This document shows, one piece after another, positions 61,613 to 64,000 of a stretch of 64,000 nt of DNA. The DNA is taken from positions 62,001-126,000 of the forward strand of contig CABUKU010000008.1 in assembly GCA_902492205.1 (NCBI GenBank), in the 5' to 3' direction. Numbering within the stretch: position 1 is the first letter of the stretch; every line of letters starts with the position of its first letter. The stretch comes from an uncultured Bacteroides sp. GTDB taxonomy: Bacteria > Bacteroidota > Bacteroidia > Bacteroidales > Bacteroidaceae. The notes below the pieces were generated by a model. The model was not told where the DNA came from, did not search any database, and was given only the letters and a program-made list of their open reading frames with translations. The position numbers and the translations under genes were made by a program.

Positions 61613-64000
61613 ATGCGCTTATCCGAATTAAAAACCGGCGAAAAAGGGATTATCGTAAAAGTTATGGGACACGGAGGATTCCGCAAACGTATTGTGGAAA
61701 TGGGGTTTGTAAAAGGACAAACCATCGAAGCCATCCTCAACGCTCCGCTAAAAGATCCTATCAAATACAAAATAATGGGCTATGACATCTCGCTACGCAG
61801 ACAAGAAGCGGATATGATCGAGATCATGAGCCAACAGGAAGCTATCCAACACAAATCCGAATTACAGCAATATCATGGTTCCATAGAAGACACAGAACTT
61901 CCGGAAGAAATACTGAAAGAAATTGCACTGGACAAACGCAAGACTATCAATATAGCTCTTGTGGGAAACCCTAACTGCGGCAAAACTTCACTGTTCAACC
62001 TTGCATCGGGAGCGCATGAACACGTTGGGAATTACAGCGGTGTCACCGTAGATGCCAAAGAGGGCTTCTTTGAGTTCGAGGATTACACCTTTAAGATTGT
62101 AGACTTACCGGGCACTTACTCCCTATCGGCCTACTCGCCCGAAGAACTCTACGTGCGCCGGCACTTGATAGATGAAACTCCCGATGTGGTTATCAACGTT
62201 GTAGATTCATCAAATTTAGAGCGCAATTTATATCTCACCACGCAACTCATAGACATGAATGTGCGGATGGTAGTAGCCCTGAACATCTACGACGAACTGG
62301 AAGCAAGCGGAAACACCCTGAACTACGAGTTACTGGGCAAACTATTCGGAGTGCCTATGATACCTACCGTTACCAAAAGGAACATAGGCATTAAAGAACT
62401 CTTTGAAACGGTTATTAAAGTGTATGAAGGTGCGGATTTCATCAACGAAAGCATTGCCATGAAGATGCAGCCGATGAAACAAAAGATAGAAAAACACATT
62501 GAGAAGCACATCGAAAGAAATGAAGAACGGCTAAAAGAGCACCCGGAAAGGGCAGAACGCATGGAGCGTGTGGTGAAACATATCGAGAAGCGTGAAAATG
62601 ACATAAAGAGACATATAGAAGACCACATCGGGAGAAGAACAGGTGCTCCGGTTATCCGGCACATACACATCAATCACGGACCGGAGCTGGAACGTGCCAT
62701 TGACCAAGTGAAAGCCGCTATCTGCGAGAATGAGAATATACGTCACAAATATTCTACCCGCTTCCTTGCTATCAAGCTTTTGGAAATGGACCCGGAGATT
62801 GAGAAGTTCGTGTTGACACTTCCTAATGGCAAACATATTATTGAAGAACGTGACAAAGCCGTCAAACGCATACAAACATCATTGGGAGAAGACAGCGAAT
62901 CTGCCATCACCAACGCCAAATACGGATTTATCAGCGGCGCATTGAAAGAAACCTTCACCGACAACCATTTGGAAAAGCAGCAAATGACAAAGGTACTCGA
63001 CTCCATTGTCACCCACCGCATTTGGGGCTATCCCATCTTTTTCCTGTTCATGTACATTATGTTTCAGGGAACATTCACTCTAGGTGAGTATCCCATGCAG
63101 GGAATTGAATGGCTAGTTGCCCAAACAGGGAATCTGATGGAAGAACTCATGGCAGACGGACCACTCAAAGATATGATTATAGATGGTATTCTTGGTGGTG
63201 TAGGAGGCGTTATCGTATTCTTGCCCAATATCTTAATATTATATTTCTTTATATCTATCATGGAAGACTCGGGCTACATGGCACGAGCCGCTTTTATCAT
63301 GGATAAGATTATGCATAAAATGGGATTGCATGGCAAATCTTTCATTCCGCTCATCATGGGATTCGGATGCAATGTTCCTGCAATCATGGCTTCGCGCACG
63401 ATTGAAAACCGCAAGAACAGGTTAATCACCATGCTTGTCAATCCATTAATGTCGTGCAGTGCCCGGCTGCCTATCTATTTATTATTGGTAGGAACTTTCT
63501 TCCCAAACAATGCCAGCCTTGTGTTGTTATGTATCTATGCAACAGGAATATTACTTGCAGTAGTCATGGCACGCCTGTTCACTAAAGTATTGGTTAAAGG
63601 AGATGATACTCCGTTTGTTATGGAACTCCCCCCTTACCGTATGCCTACCAGTAAATCCATATTCAGACATACGTGGGAAAAAGGAGCACAATACCTCAAA
63701 AAAATGGGAGGAATCATTATGGTAGCATCCATTATCATCTGGTTCCTTGGATATTATCCTAACCATAATGCTTATGAGACGGTTGCCGAACAGCAAGAGA
63801 ATTCCTACATAGGAAAGATAGGTAAAACCATCGAACCCGCTATCAAGCCATTAGGTTATGACTGGAAATTGGGTATCGGACTTATATCAGGAGCAGGTGC
63901 CAAAGAATTAGTAGTCAGCACTCTCGGAGTTCTTTATGCCGATGACGCAGAAGCCGACGACACAACACTTGGACAACGCATACCTATCACCCCGTTAATA
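61613..64000 (+). CDS. feoB: FeoA-FeoB fusion, ferrous iron transporter (C-terminus cut by window)
   Basis: At least 796 codons are in the window with no stop. Residues 1-75 form a FeoA SH3-like domain (MRLSELKTGEKGIIVKV). Residues about 112-270 hold a G domain with GNPNCGKTS (near 118) and VDLPGTYSL. A Lys/Glu/His-rich helical insert (about 285-345) precedes the Gate-type membrane region with GFGCNVPAIMASR. It imports Fe2+ across the inner membrane, driven by GTP. FeoA-FeoB fusions are typical of Bacteroidetes. The missing end would contain further membrane helices. Confidence 0.95.
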   Translation, partial: MRLSELKTGEKGIIVKVMGHGGFRKRIVEMGFVKGQTIEAILNAPLKDPIKYKIMGYDISLRRQEADMIEIMSQQEAIQHKSELQQYHGSIEDTELPEEILKEIALDKRKTINIALVGNPNCGKTSLFNLASGAHEHVGNYSGVTVDAKEGFFEFEDYTFKIVDLPGTYSLSAYSPEELYVRRHLIDETPDVVINVVDSSNLERNLYLTTQLIDMNVRMVVALNIYDELEASGNTLNYELLGKLFGVPMIPTVTKRNIGIKELFETVIKVYEGADFINESIAMKMQPMKQKIEKHIEKHIERNEERLKEHPERAERMERVVKHIEKRENDIKRHIEDHIGRRTGAPVIRHIHINHGPELERAIDQVKAAICENENIRHKYSTRFLAIKLLEMDPEIEKFVLTLPNGKHIIEERDKAVKRIQTSLGEDSESAITNAKYGFISGALKETFTDNHLEKQQMTKVLDSIVTHRIWGYPIFFLFMYIMFQGTFTLGEYPMQGIEWLVAQTGNLMEELMADGPLKDMIIDGILGGVGGVIVFLPNILILYFFISIMEDSGYMARAAFIMDKIMHKMGLHGKSFIPLIMGFGCNVPAIMASRTIENRKNRLITMLVNPLMSCSARLPIYLLLVGTFFPNNASLVLLCIYATGILLAVVMARLFTKVLVKGDDTPFVMELPPYRMPTSKSIFRHTWEKGAQYLKKMGGIIMVASIIIWFLGYYPNHNAYETVAEQQENSYIGKIGKTIEPAIKPLGYDWKLGIGLISGAGAKELVVSTLGVLYADDAEADDTTLGQRIPITPLI

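Overview
The window is chromosomal DNA from a member of the Bacteroidales, most likely Bacteroides or Phocaeicola. The evidence is a SusC/SusD pair with a hybrid two-component regulator, FimB/Mfa2-type fimbrial lipoproteins, a fused FeoA-FeoB, a Rho with a long disordered insert, and Bacteroides-type promoters (TAnnTTTG -7 boxes such as TATCTTTG, TACTTTTG and TACCTTTG) before many genes. The species cannot be fixed by eye.

Layout. 1-7.0 kb: a DUF418 membrane protein, tRNA-Glu(CTC), tRNA-Ser(GCT), a MATE exporter, an AspT/YidE-type transporter and class III fructose-1,6-bisphosphatase. 7.0-13.4 kb is accessory: a DUF4373 gene, a small gene split by an A8 frameshift, and a fimbrial operon (DUF3575/OmpA-like protein, Mfa2-like anchor, GLUG-repeat fimbrillin-like lipoprotein, small cupin-like protein). 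13.4-14.0 kb is non-coding, with dyads and REP-like repeats. 14.0-21.5 kb is housekeeping: an RRM protein, class I aldolase, CbpA/CbpM, malate dehydrogenase, Tex and a BspA-like LRR protein. 21.5-36.5 kb is a polysaccharide utilization locus: two DUF2264 enzymes, a large candidate lyase or hydrolase, SusC, SusD and a GH88/GH105 enzyme, with a divergent HTCS regulator; a uronic-acid-containing glycan is inferred. 36.6-61.5 kb: ABC-F ATPase, GrpE-DnaJ, a CapD-type dehydratase, PhoH, FolC, RidA, DUF4153, an inactive-looking protease with TPRs, RlmB, RecN, CoaBC, a DnaQ-like exonuclease, DnaN, a DUF3127 protein, Rho, TilS and a secreted repeat protein. A truncated feoAB closes the window.

The most unusual observation is a family of short intergenic arrays. 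At seven well-supported loci (about 8501, 16980, 36510, 45143, 54740, 55568 and 57955), plus a weaker one at 54964, three to five units follow each other with an exact 22-bp period. Each unit is a small dyad: a 6-base arm, a 4-base loop, a 6-base arm and a 6-base linker. The architecture is constant while the sequence is largely specific to each locus. Some arrays share arms (AAACGT/ACGTTT at three loci, ATTAC-type at two), and in some the arms of one unit complement those of another. Most lie in the 3' gaps of convergent genes. I do not know a described name for this family.

Other points of interest are a possible programmed -1 frameshift (A AAA AAG), two 28-bp dyads of identical design by divergent promoter-like sites, a MITE-like inverted pair inserted in frame in a fimbrial gene, and tandem 20-bp repeats beside the HTCS promoter. 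Several long database-style reading frames begin upstream of a promoter-like -7 box, so later starts were chosen for the MATE, GrpE and HTCS genes.
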